Assembly: GCA_028289405.1 (NCBI GenBank)
Contig: JANQPP010000108.1
Coordinates: 1-37,313, forward strand
Source of the DNA: Pirellulales bacterium
Lineage (GTDB): Bacteria > Planctomycetota > Planctomycetia > Pirellulales > JANQPP01
Length of the DNA: 37,313 bases
Direction of reading: 5' to 3'
The number at the start of each line of letters is the position of its first letter. Position 1 is the stretch's first letter. Of this stretch, positions 1-7,565 are shown piece by piece. Made by a program: the position numbers and the translations under genes. The notes beneath the pieces are model-generated. The model made no database searches, was not told the origin of the DNA, and worked only from the letters and a program-made list of their open reading frames with translations.

Positions 1-989
1 ATATCGCCGCCTTGCCAATCCAAACTGCCGCCCAGCAGACGAATATCATCGGCGCGTAGGGTTCCGTCGTGCATTTCGACATGCCCACCGGGCCAAACGG
101 TGACCACGCCGTTGTCCGCCAGTCGGACCGTCCCCGCGTCTTCGATTCGCAGGTGCCCCACTCCCAAGGGGTCATTCCTGTCCCCGCCCACGCTGAGGTT
201 ACGAAACGTGTCAGACAGTCGCAGTTCACCGGCTTCCTTGACGATGACGTTGCCGTGTCCGCCGAAGTCTCCACCGATGACGACATTCCGTTCGGCCACC
301 AAAAGTGCGCGATCGGTAATTTCCAATATGCCCCGCGCGTCATCTCCCACGACGAGGTCCTGGGTCTCCACAAATCCGTTGGCCTCGACCAGCAAGTGGC
401 CTTCACCCAAACCGCCCACGGTGAAAGGCAAACTGCCTCCCCGCTGCGCCCACTGGGCATTGACTCCCACGGTGACCGAGCCCCGGGCATCGGTGGCCCC
501 GCCGATGAGAAATTGCGTGGAACTGCTGGAGGAGCTCGTGAAATTACCGAAGCGAAGCGTAAGCGACGCATCCACTCCGGGCGTCCCGCCAATTAAGTAG
601 CCGGTGTTGTCGACTTGCAGCCGCCGCAGGTTGAGAATGTCGGTGAAGTGCACCGAGACATCTCCCGCCAAGACTTGCAGACCCTCCAGGCTTCGGTTGT
701 TATTGCTAGACGAGGAGACGGTGTACGTGCCGTCCAGGTCGAACACCGCGATGTCGTTGCTTCCCGGCGCGTCATTATTTTGCCAATTCGCGTTCTCATC
801 GTAGTCGCCGCCGTCTGGGTTGACCCAGGAAATCACGTCGGCATGCGTGGCTTCGCTTCCGGTCAATAAAGCGGCCAGGATACCAGCCATCAGCCCGACA
901 AGCCGCCCACGAAACAGCGTTTTTTGGCCGTGCGTGGGTTTCCGAGCGAACCGCCCTCTCCAAACACCAAGATCCAGCATCTCAGGCAT
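1..989 (-). CDS. Large exported beta-structured protein, partial (3' end beyond the window)
   Basis: The minus strand is open from an ATG at 989 to the left edge, giving 329 codons with no stop, so the C-terminus is missing. A purine-rich Shine-Dalgarno (GGAAGGA) lies about 9 nt upstream of that ATG. After a basic N-region there is a signal-peptide-like hydrophobic stretch (LVGLMAGILAALLTG, about residues 31-45), then a mature part beginning near WVNPDGGDYDENANWQNN. The rest is rich in Gly, Ser, Asn, Asp and Val with recurrent short pieces such as LLVGDDARG, VVIGGDFGGHGNV and LSVGGDRNDPLGVGHLRI. This pattern is typical of the autotransporter-like beta-strand or pectate-lyase-like repeats in planctomycetal PEP-CTERM surface proteins. 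The sorting signal cannot be checked because the end is outside the window. The family call is inferred from composition and repeat style; the reading frame and export signal are directly visible. Confidence 0.8.
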   Translation of the reverse strand, partial: MPEMLDLGVWRGRFARKPTHGQKTLFRGRLVGLMAGILAALLTGSEATHADVISWVNPDGGDYDENANWQNNDAPGSNDIAVFDLDGTYTVSSSSNNNRSLEGLQVLAGDVSVHFTDILNLRRLQVDNTGYLIGGTPGVDASLTLRFGNFTSSSSSSTQFLIGGATDARGSVTVGVNAQWAQRGGSLPFTVGGLGEGHLLVEANGFVETQDLVVGDDARGILEITDRALLVAERNVVIGGDFGGHGNVIVKEAGELRLSDTFRNLSVGGDRNDPLGVGHLRIEDAGTVRLADNGVVTVWPGGHVEMHDGTLRADDIRLLGGSLDWQGGD

Positions 990-1035
990 CTTCTGTTCCT
1001 TCCGCGTGGTCGTTCAACGGAGTGCGCCGGCATGT

Positions 1036-1064
1036 TGGAGCGAGTCGCCTTCAACGTCGCTCCA
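1036..1064. promoter_or_regulatory. 8-bp perfect inverted repeat in a divergent intergenic region
   Basis: TGGAGCGA (1036-1043) and TCGCTCCA (1057-1064) form a perfect 8-bp inverted repeat with a 13-nt spacer. It lies 47 nt upstream of the minus-strand exported-protein start and in the 336-nt gap shared with the divergent phosphatase gene. It could be an operator or the base of an untranslated-leader hairpin. No other gene is supported in 990-1325. Confidence 0.3.
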
Positions 1065-1325
1065 GTCGCATTGGCCGGCGATTCGCCGTGCCAGAGCCTT
1101 GACACTTCCCTGTGGGACGCACCATTCGGTGGACAGCCTGCCATTGTAGTTCAGCGGCGCGGCGGATGCACGATTTGCAGCCGAGTTTCTCGCATCCGAA
1201 GCCGTATTCATCGCGAATACCAGGGTGCGACTATTGATCGCCGATCGCGAACGCCTGATGATGGGCTAAGTCCTTAGACGCCGAATCCACGGTCGGCGCC
1301 GGTGAGAATCTTGCCAAGGAAAATC

Positions 1326-2234
1326 ATGACCACGATCTCTCAAACGGCGGAAGAAGATTTCCCCGCTGCCGAACGAATGCAATGCATGGAGGTTTGGGGT
1401 GGCAACCGGAGCGTAAACAAGGCGTTCGACATGCCCGGTTTGCGGACCTGGATCTTCAGCCGGCCCCATGAAGAGGCCGAAAGTGGCGGGGACGTTTACT
1501 ATGTTTCTTCTTGCGCCTCTGGGCGGATTACCCGCATCCTGCTCGCGGATGTGAGCGGCCACGGCGCGGCGGTTTCCGATTTGGCCCTCGGTTTGCGGGA
1601 CTTGATGCGGCAAAATGTCAACGTCATTCGCCAGGACCGGTTCGTCGCGGCCATGAACCATCAGTTCGCGAAGCTGGTACGCACCGGCGGCTTCGCCACG
1701 GCATTGGTCGCCACATTCTTCCAGCCCACCAGAAAACTCTCCATTTGCAACGCGGGCCATCCGCCCCCGCTGCTCTACGAAACTCGGCGTAACGCCTGGC
1801 GGTTGGTGGAACCGGACCGTGATGACTCCCCCCGCATCTCCGGCACGCCGCTCGGCGTTCATGATGAAGCCGAGTATCCTCAAGTGCGGATTCCCCTGGC
1901 CCGGGGGGATCGCGTCATCTTTTACAGCGACGCATTGAGCGAAGCTCTTGATGGCCAAGAGCGGATGCTGGGTACAGAGGGGCTACGGGAGCTTGTCCAA
2001 AACTTGCCCCAGGCATCACCACGCGAATTGCTCCCCGAATTGCTAAAGTCCCTCGAAGCGAGGAACTCCGGCAATTTGAAGCAGGATGATGTGACCGCGC
2101 TGATGTTTCAGGCCACCGGTTCCCGCACGACGCTCCGAGACAACTTGTTGGCCGGTTTTCGCTGGTTGGGGGCGGTTCGAGACAACGTGCGATTGGATTC
2201 CGCCCACGTCGCTCCGACCACCACGAAGAAATGA
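1326..2234 (+). CDS. SpoIIE/RsbU-type PP2C protein phosphatase
   Basis: A 302-aa protein of the PPM-type SpoIIE phosphatase family, which dephosphorylates Ser/Thr-phosphorylated anti-sigma-factor antagonists or similar partners. The metal-binding signatures are visible: GGD at residues 54-56, DVSGHG at 75-80, NAGHPPPLLYE, GTPLGV, a GDRVIFYSDALSEALD segment and DDVTALMF near the end. About 35 residues precede the phosphatase domain and there is no PAS, GAF, HAMP or response-regulator receiver domain, so sensing must come from a partner. A GTG at 1302 would add 8 residues. The ATG at 1326 is preferred because AAGGA sits 5 nt upstream. No anti-sigma kinase or antagonist gene is adjacent, so the partner lies elsewhere. 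Confidence 0.9.
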   Translation: MTTISQTAEEDFPAAERMQCMEVWGGNRSVNKAFDMPGLRTWIFSRPHEEAESGGDVYYVSSCASGRITRILLADVSGHGAAVSDLALGLRDLMRQNVNVIRQDRFVAAMNHQFAKLVRTGGFATALVATFFQPTRKLSICNAGHPPPLLYETRRNAWRLVEPDRDDSPRISGTPLGVHDEAEYPQVRIPLARGDRVIFYSDALSEALDGQERMLGTEGLRELVQNLPQASPRELLPELLKSLEARNSGNLKQDDVTALMFQATGSRTTLRDNLLAGFRWLGAVRDNVRLDSAHVAPTTTKK

Positions 2235-2885
2235 TCGATGTCAGTGCGATCAGACGCAGTGGATTTGGCTACTCCTGGCAGACCAACAGGGCCAGTCGCT
2301 CCAACTGCTTCCGAGGAAGATTTCGCAGATGCGTCAGTTGCGCCGCGCTCCGCGCCCCGTCACGCAACGGATGATGCCGCTGGTGAATAAAGTGCAGCAG
2401 TTGCTGCCGATCCATTCCCGGCAAGTGTTGTTCCAGTTTATTGGAGTCCATTTCGTCGTGCCGAGTGTTCAGCGGAAGTTCGATCCCCATGGCGGAGTGC
2501 CTCAACGCGTGGATGAGAAATGATTATCAACAGAGTCCGCCTGCTGCCAACCCACTGCAAGCGGCGCGCCGGCAAAACGGCATGGATTCCCGCGTCGTGC
2601 TCAAACGCTCTGTTTTAGGGACGAAAAGACTTTCGCCTGGCCGCAGCGCCTGTTCCGCGACTTGAGAATTGCCCGCTTTTCAGGCCAACGATGCTCGCGA
2701 CATGGGCAGCGGCAGGGTATTTGGCCGACCTGGAAACAAGGCTTGGTGACTCGATCGCACCAGGCGGGGTTTAAGCACTTTTGCTTGATTGTTCCTGTTC
2801 TGTCTATCAGACTACTTTCGAGCATTTTTTGCTTGAAAACATTGACTTCCCCGAAGAAAAACCTCCTTCACTCCACGCGATCGCC
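2235..2885. other. 650-nt gap with no confidently supported gene
   Basis: This stretch separates the phosphatase from the zinc-ribbon gene. The only candidate is a minus-strand frame at 2269-2505 (78 codons, TTG start, or ATG at 2490 or 2448), whose C-terminal half looks protein-like (QQLLHFIHQRHHPLRDG). It lacks a convincing Shine-Dalgarno and I do not recognise it. It may be a degraded gene end. The final 100 nt are AT-rich and may carry the promoter for the downstream gene. Confidence 0.3.
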
Positions 2886-3506
2886 ATGAAAAAAGCGGAA
2901 ATGGAAATGGATCGAGTGGAGTATGCCAGGCACTTGGCGGCTGCCCAAACGGCTGAAGCGGAAGGGAGATTCAGCGATGTCGTGGACCATTGCGTAAAAT
3001 CTTGGCCACACATCGTGGGCATGATGCGCTACGCCAAGCAATATGAAAGTGCCGAATTTTCAAGCGTCGATTCGGTCGATTTGGCATTGAAATACGCGCC
3101 GATTTTTTTGGATTTTGAGTCCCTCGAAGTGCTCGAATCGCTGCTCAAGTCACGTCGCCAAATTGATCGTAATACAGTTGACGATTTATCCGCGAAGCTA
3201 TCCGCTGCTCGGGAATTGATGTCGGATGCATATCGCACATGGGAACAACTGGCAGGCGATCAAGATGCCCATTTCGAAAATTTGCGTGGTACTCTGGGCG
3301 GCAACCTCTATCGATGGCAATCCATCACAGAATCCTGGCAAGCGGTCGGGTTACTTACCGAGGAAGCTCGCCCGAACATGCCGGCACGGCTGAAATTCGT
3401 CACGCGTTTCGATTCCATGATGAAAGCCAAGTGCTCTAACTGCGGCGTTGTCGCCAAGGGCACGAAAATGCAATTTCTTGAACCTCGGACATGTCCAAAG
3501 TGCTGA
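2886..3506 (+). CDS. Helical protein with C-terminal zinc ribbon, unknown function
   Basis: A 206-aa protein that I do not recognise as a named family. The first ~175 residues look wholly helical, with TPR-like spacing (EYARHLAAAQTAEAEGRFSD, then a long Leu/Ala/Ser-rich helix region). The extreme C-terminus is a compact zinc ribbon: C183-S-N-C186 and C203-P-K-C206, the last cysteine being the last residue. The frame is open further upstream from a TTG at 2781. I chose ATG 2886 because the preceding part reads like untranslated sequence, although no clear Shine-Dalgarno is visible. It lies 60 nt upstream of the T5orf172 gene on the same strand, so the two are probably co-transcribed. A scaffold or nucleic-acid-binding role is inference only. 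Confidence 0.65.
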   Translation: MKKAEMEMDRVEYARHLAAAQTAEAEGRFSDVVDHCVKSWPHIVGMMRYAKQYESAEFSSVDSVDLALKYAPIFLDFESLEVLESLLKSRRQIDRNTVDDLSAKLSAARELMSDAYRTWEQLAGDQDAHFENLRGTLGGNLYRWQSITESWQAVGLLTEEARPNMPARLKFVTRFDSMMKAKCSNCGVVAKGTKMQFLEPRTCPKC

Positions 3507-3566
3507 GTGAAATGCAATTTCGTATTCTTGCCTTCTAAAAAATAGACATACCATGAGGGATTCGTC

Positions 3567-4802
3567 GTGGACTACGTCATTTCATTTGTGCTTGGGATGA
3601 TTGGCGGAGGGATCTCTGTTTTTATTGCCGTTGATGCTCGCCGGCGGTGGATCCAACGCAAAGTGAATGACCTCGAAGTTCAAGCGGTGGAAATCGACGA
3701 AAAATACTGGGAAGTGCAGGATCGAGAAAAGAGCATTCCCGAGCAATCGGAATCGCTTGCTCGGGAAAGAAAAGAGTTTGATTCGCAGGCAGTCAACTAT
3801 ACAGAGCTTCGTGATGAAAATTTGATCTTGAAGCGCGATTTGCGTAACGTTGCCGTTGAAATCAGGAAGGCTCAGCTTGACCGACGAGAGCAACAGAAGC
3901 AACACGACTTGATCGCCGAAAAGGTTGCTGAGATCGGCAGCCTGTATTTGAAGGAAAACGTCAAATGGATTGGACGGTCACTCAATTCAAACAACTATGT
4001 GGCTTGTAAACAGCGGCTATCCAAGGTCATCGAGCGTTGTAGAAATATAGAGTTTGCCGTCAGTATCGACGAGGAAGAGTCCTTGTTTGCTGATTTGAAA
4101 CAAGACTATGAAAAAGCTGTCCACGTGGAATTCGAACGGGCGGAACAAGCCCGCATCAAGGCGCAAATCCGAGAAGAACGTCAAAGAGAGCGTGAAATCG
4201 AACGAGAATTGAAACGGCTTGAACGTGAAAGAGAAGCCATCAAGGCTGCACTCGAAAAGGCACTTGCTGATGCCGCTGACCACCATAGCGAAGAGATCGA
4301 GCGGCTCAAGTCCCGACTTGCCGAAGCGGAAGCTATGTCTCAACGCGCCATCGCCCAAGCACAATTGACGAAATCTGGAAACGTTTACGTAATTTCCAAT
4401 ATTGGTTCATTCGGCAGAGATGTGTTTAAGATTGGCATGACTCGGCGACTAGACCCGCAACTGCGGGTGCGTGAACTTGGCGATGCGTCCGTACCATTTC
4501 CGTTCGACGTGCACATGATGATCAGTTCGGATGACGCTCCGACACTGGAGAATGCGTTACACCGCGCTTTGCACAAGTCACGCATAAACAAGGTCAATCC
4601 GAGGAAAGAATTCTTCCGAACTTCCATCGATGAAATTTCTAGCGTGGTAAGAAAACACCACGGGGAGGTGGAGTTCATCGCCGACGCGGAAGCGCTGGAA
4701 TATCGTCAAAGTGCCGATATGTCGGAGGAAGACCAGGAATTCATCGAACACGTCTATGAAGAGCTGGAAGACGAGAGCGAAGCTTTCGCAGATGAGAATT
4801 GA
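3567..4802 (+). CDS. Membrane-anchored coiled-coil protein with T5orf172 (GIY-YIG) nuclease domain
   Basis: A 411-aa protein. The GTG start is supported by GAGGGA 6 nt upstream. Order of parts: one N-terminal membrane segment (residues 4-22), a coiled coil (about 30-110), a middle region resembling the DUF4041 linker (about 115-200), a highly charged coiled coil (about 200-265), then a T5orf172/Mug113-type GIY-YIG domain (272-357). Family residues are visible: VYVISN (273-278), KIGMT (288-292), Arg300, Glu328, His332, His336 and EFF (348-350), so the domain looks intact. A 50-residue acidic tail follows. DUF4041-T5orf172 proteins are usually soluble and are common in phage and accessory regions; a membrane anchor is less usual to my knowledge. 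The neighbours are a zinc-ribbon gene upstream and a transposase remnant directly downstream, which fits an acquired cassette. A defence role is inference. Confidence 0.8.
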   Translation: MDYVISFVLGMIGGGISVFIAVDARRRWIQRKVNDLEVQAVEIDEKYWEVQDREKSIPEQSESLARERKEFDSQAVNYTELRDENLILKRDLRNVAVEIRKAQLDRREQQKQHDLIAEKVAEIGSLYLKENVKWIGRSLNSNNYVACKQRLSKVIERCRNIEFAVSIDEEESLFADLKQDYEKAVHVEFERAEQARIKAQIREERQREREIERELKRLEREREAIKAALEKALADAADHHSEEIERLKSRLAEAEAMSQRAIAQAQLTKSGNVYVISNIGSFGRDVFKIGMTRRLDPQLRVRELGDASVPFPFDVHMMISSDDAPTLENALHRALHKSRINKVNPRKEFFRTSIDEISSVVRKHHGEVEFIADAEALEYRQSADMSEEDQEFIEHVYEELEDESEAFADEN

Positions 4803-5014
4803 CAGAGCCTTGCCTGGACGAATGGGGCAAGTTGTGTTGGTTCGTCGAGCACAACATCCATTGGCTCCAAAAATCTCGACGTCTCAAAAGCCGTTGGGAA
4901 GGGCAGCCTAAATCTACCAGCCTTTTTACCCTAGCCGTCGCACTCAACCGCCACTGCCTCTGGATCACCAACAATTTAGTTTTGCCCCTGGGGCTAAGTC
5001 GGGACGCGCTCTAG
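4803..5014 (+). pseudogene. IS5-like transposase C-terminal remnant
   Basis: Immediately after the T5orf172 stop codon, an open + frame reads WFVEHNIHWLQKSRRLKSRW, followed by LFTLAVALNRHCLW, and ends at 5014. This matches the usual C-terminus of IS5-group DDE transposases (consensus style: VVE-x4-WL-x3-RRL-x2-R-E, then a hydrophobic helix). Nothing upstream in frame encodes the catalytic core, so it is a fragment. It overlaps by 4 nt the 3' end of the minus-strand sorbosone-dehydrogenase gene. The identification rests on motif memory. Confidence 0.5.
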
Positions 5015-7494
5015 CGGGCTGGCACTCGCGTATTGGCTTGCTCCATGAGACTCGTCAGCTTCTGGTGCATCTCTTCGGGATCAGTCGTTTCCAGAAAACC
5101 GATGGAGAAACTGCGGGGCACGCGGTCCAGATATTTCCGCAGTCCCGCGCGGCCGAAGCCGAACACCGTCATGTTCCGCTGCATCTCGTAGAAGTAGTCG
5201 GGATGGGCATCGTCCTTATAGCTGTATAGATATAACACGCGATCGCATTTCGCATCGCCGAAGGCGATCCACTCCGGCGCGTCGAGATCTTGTTCATGAT
5301 TTTCGGCTAAAGGCCGTTTTTTAACCAGGGCGAAGGTGATCCACCAATCGTCGGCATCACACTTTCCCCCGGGCGTCCCCTCGTACAAGATCCAATATTT
5401 CTTGTCGGGTGGCATGCGGGTCATGGTAAAGGTGCAATGCGTGGGAAAGAAATCATAACGTCCCGCCCAGAGCCCGTTGCCGGCTTCGGCGAGGATGGTC
5501 ACGCGGTCTTTTCCCACGTGATTCACTGTGGTTTTCGCGGGATCGGTGGCCTGATTCTTGGGGTGAAAATAGTTGCCCGCCTGTTGATGCACCGCGTTGG
5601 GAAATCCGCGATATTCGCCGGCGGAGCCACTGCCGGGCCGGGGATGAAAGCCGAGCCAGTCTTTGCCTTCACGGTCCAACATGCTTGAGAGCCCGGCACC
5701 CGATTTTTCCAAGTAATAGGTCGCGACAGGCGTTTCAATTTTATAAGCGGGTAGATGATCCGCCGAGGCATCCAAGGCATCCTCCGTGAATTGCATGCCG
5801 GAACGAGCCCGAGTTTCTGGCGTGGACGTTGGCTGGTTTGACGCGGTGCGAATCCTTAGCAGGCTGCCTGTTTGCGGCGCGAACTTGTCATCAATGACCC
5901 AGGCATTTCGCAGGAGCACATAGAGATTTCCCTCGCCATCGAACCGCAGATCGACGGGCCGCCGTAGTCCGCTGGCGAATTCCTCCGCTTCCCACGGCGC
6001 TTTCCGCGAAAGCACGCGGATCCAGCCATGGACGAAGTCGGCGAAGAAAAACCGTCCCTGGTAGCGGGCCGGCAGGGCATCCGCCGAGGGGGAAAAATCA
6101 CCTCCCGAAATGGAAGCCTGTGAGTAATGGTAGACCGGCCCCACGTAGCGCGAGTCCTCGGTGGGCCCATGCTCGATGGTGGGCCAGCCGTAGTTCGCGC
6201 CGGCGATGCCTGGATTGATCTCCTCGAACTTTCCGCCCACATCGTTGATCAGCAGATCCCCCTGTTCGGGATGCACGGCGAAGGTGAACGGGTTGCGACA
6301 ACCGAGCGCCCAAATGGCGCGGTATTTCCCGGTCGTTTCGGCATAAAACGGATTGTCCGAGGGGATGCTCCCGTCGGGAGCGATCCGCAGGATCTTTCCC
6401 TGCAACGTGGCGAGATCCTGCGCGGGTGTGCCGGCTGTGTTTTCACCAATACCAATGTAAAGCTGCCCGTCGCGCCCGAAATGGATCGCTCCGCCTTGAT
6501 GCCCGGCGGGAACGTTCCCGCCAAATTGGCATTGGTCGTCTCCCTGGAGCAAGATTTTTTCGCTCCCCGGGATCGCGCGGTCCCCCTCGGCGGTGAAGCG
6601 GCTCACGCGATGGTGCGGAAACGGCTCCCGTGCCACGTAGCAGACATATACATACGGCGTTTTCGGGAATTGGGAATGCACCGTGACGCCGATCAGCCCG
6701 CGTTCCCAGGTATCATCCACGGGGAGCGTCACGAACGGCTCGTCCAGCAGCCGGCCATCCTTGACAACGCGCAACGTGCCCGTCTGTTCGCAGACGAAGA
6801 TGCGTCCATCGCGCGTGGTTTCCAGCGCCGTGCAGCCGGTGAGCCCGGTGGCCACGGTCTCCACCTCGAAGCCTGCGGGGAGTTGCAGCGGACCGCGCGT
6901 GCCCGCGCCGAACTTGGGCTTGCCTCCTGGTCGTAAGGTTTCCAGAAAGGCGATCAGGTCCGTGAACTCCGCGACACTGAGCAGTTCGGCCAAACCCTCC
7001 GGCATGAGGGAGACGGGGCTGGCGTGAATTCCTTCCACTTCCGACAGCGGATGTTTGTGTGACTTGCCTTCGACATCCACGAGGGTCAACGTTTCCGTGT
7101 TCCGTTCGCGAATCATGCCGGTCACGACTTGGCCGTCTGCCATCACGAGAAGGCTGGCGCGATAGCCTTCCACGATCTGGCGAGAAGGTTCCAAAAGTGA
7201 TTCGATCAGATGCGGGCGATCGAACTTGCCACCGATTTTGGATAAGTCCGGGCCGACGGCGTTTCCTTCACCGCCGACTTGATGGCAGATGGCGCACTTG
7301 GTCCGCTGCGGCTCGAAGAACAGCTTCCGGCCACGCTCGGCATTGCCGGGATGCGTCAGCGCATGCCGGGCATATGCGGAGAGGCGGTCCGCCGCCGAGG
7401 GCTGCGCGGATTGAGCCGATGCATGTGTCAATGTTGCCACAATGCTGCCGGCAACCGCACCAAGGACGAGAGGAATATGAATAGAGAAGCGCAT
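5011..7494 (-). CDS. Secreted heme c / sorbosone (glucose) dehydrogenase fusion protein
   Basis: An 827-aa protein starting at ATG 7494, chosen because a signal peptide follows directly (HIPLVLGAVAGSIVATLTHASA); an open frame extends upstream to 7773 but reads as non-coding. An N-terminal cytochrome-c-like domain carries the heme attachment motif C67-A-I-C70-H71 and a likely distal Met164 (VSLMPEG). It is followed by a GSDH-type beta-propeller (about 205-570; WERGLIGVTVH, GGAIHFGRDGQLYIGIGE, WALGCRNPF, ANYGWP). A further ~240-residue C-terminal domain (about 585-827) looks beta-rich and is of unknown function. The propeller probably oxidises a sugar or polyol and passes electrons to the heme in the periplasm (known for the family; the substrate is unknown). 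It lies 71 nt downstream of a Gfo/Idh/MocA gene and is probably in its operon. The heme domain is N-terminal, whereas most PVC-type heme/GSDH fusions I know carry it at the C-terminus. Confidence 0.88.
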   Translation of the reverse strand: MRFSIHIPLVLGAVAGSIVATLTHASAQSAQPSAADRLSAYARHALTHPGNAERGRKLFFEPQRTKCAICHQVGGEGNAVGPDLSKIGGKFDRPHLIESLLEPSRQIVEGYRASLLVMADGQVVTGMIRERNTETLTLVDVEGKSHKHPLSEVEGIHASPVSLMPEGLAELLSVAEFTDLIAFLETLRPGGKPKFGAGTRGPLQLPAGFEVETVATGLTGCTALETTRDGRIFVCEQTGTLRVVKDGRLLDEPFVTLPVDDTWERGLIGVTVHSQFPKTPYVYVCYVAREPFPHHRVSRFTAEGDRAIPGSEKILLQGDDQCQFGGNVPAGHQGGAIHFGRDGQLYIGIGENTAGTPAQDLATLQGKILRIAPDGSIPSDNPFYAETTGKYRAIWALGCRNPFTFAVHPEQGDLLINDVGGKFEEINPGIAGANYGWPTIEHGPTEDSRYVGPVYHYSQASISGGDFSPSADALPARYQGRFFFADFVHGWIRVLSRKAPWEAEEFASGLRRPVDLRFDGEGNLYVLLRNAWVIDDKFAPQTGSLLRIRTASNQPTSTPETRARSGMQFTEDALDASADHLPAYKIETPVATYYLEKSGAGLSSMLDREGKDWLGFHPRPGSGSAGEYRGFPNAVHQQAGNYFHPKNQATDPAKTTVNHVGKDRVTILAEAGNGLWAGRYDFFPTHCTFTMTRMPPDKKYWILYEGTPGGKCDADDWWITFALVKKRPLAENHEQDLDAPEWIAFGDAKCDRVLYLYSYKDDAHPDYFYEMQRNMTVFGFGRAGLRKYLDRVPRSFSIGFLETTDPEEMHQKLTSLMEQANTRVPAR

Positions 7495-7565
7495 AGTGTG
7501 AGAATGAATTGCAGGGCTTTGGTGAAACGATAAGAGTACCGAAAACTTAGAAGGCGAACTGCCGC

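Noticed and set aside
4965..5000. GC-rich quasi-palindrome (TGCCCCTGGGGCT) as terminator of the sorbosone-dehydrogenase operon
   Set aside because: The stem is only 4 bp once a loop is allowed, and no T-run follows on the minus strand.
6127..6936. A 269-codon + strand open frame over the sorbosone-dehydrogenase gene
   Set aside because: It lies wholly antisense to the propeller domain and has no recognisable motif.
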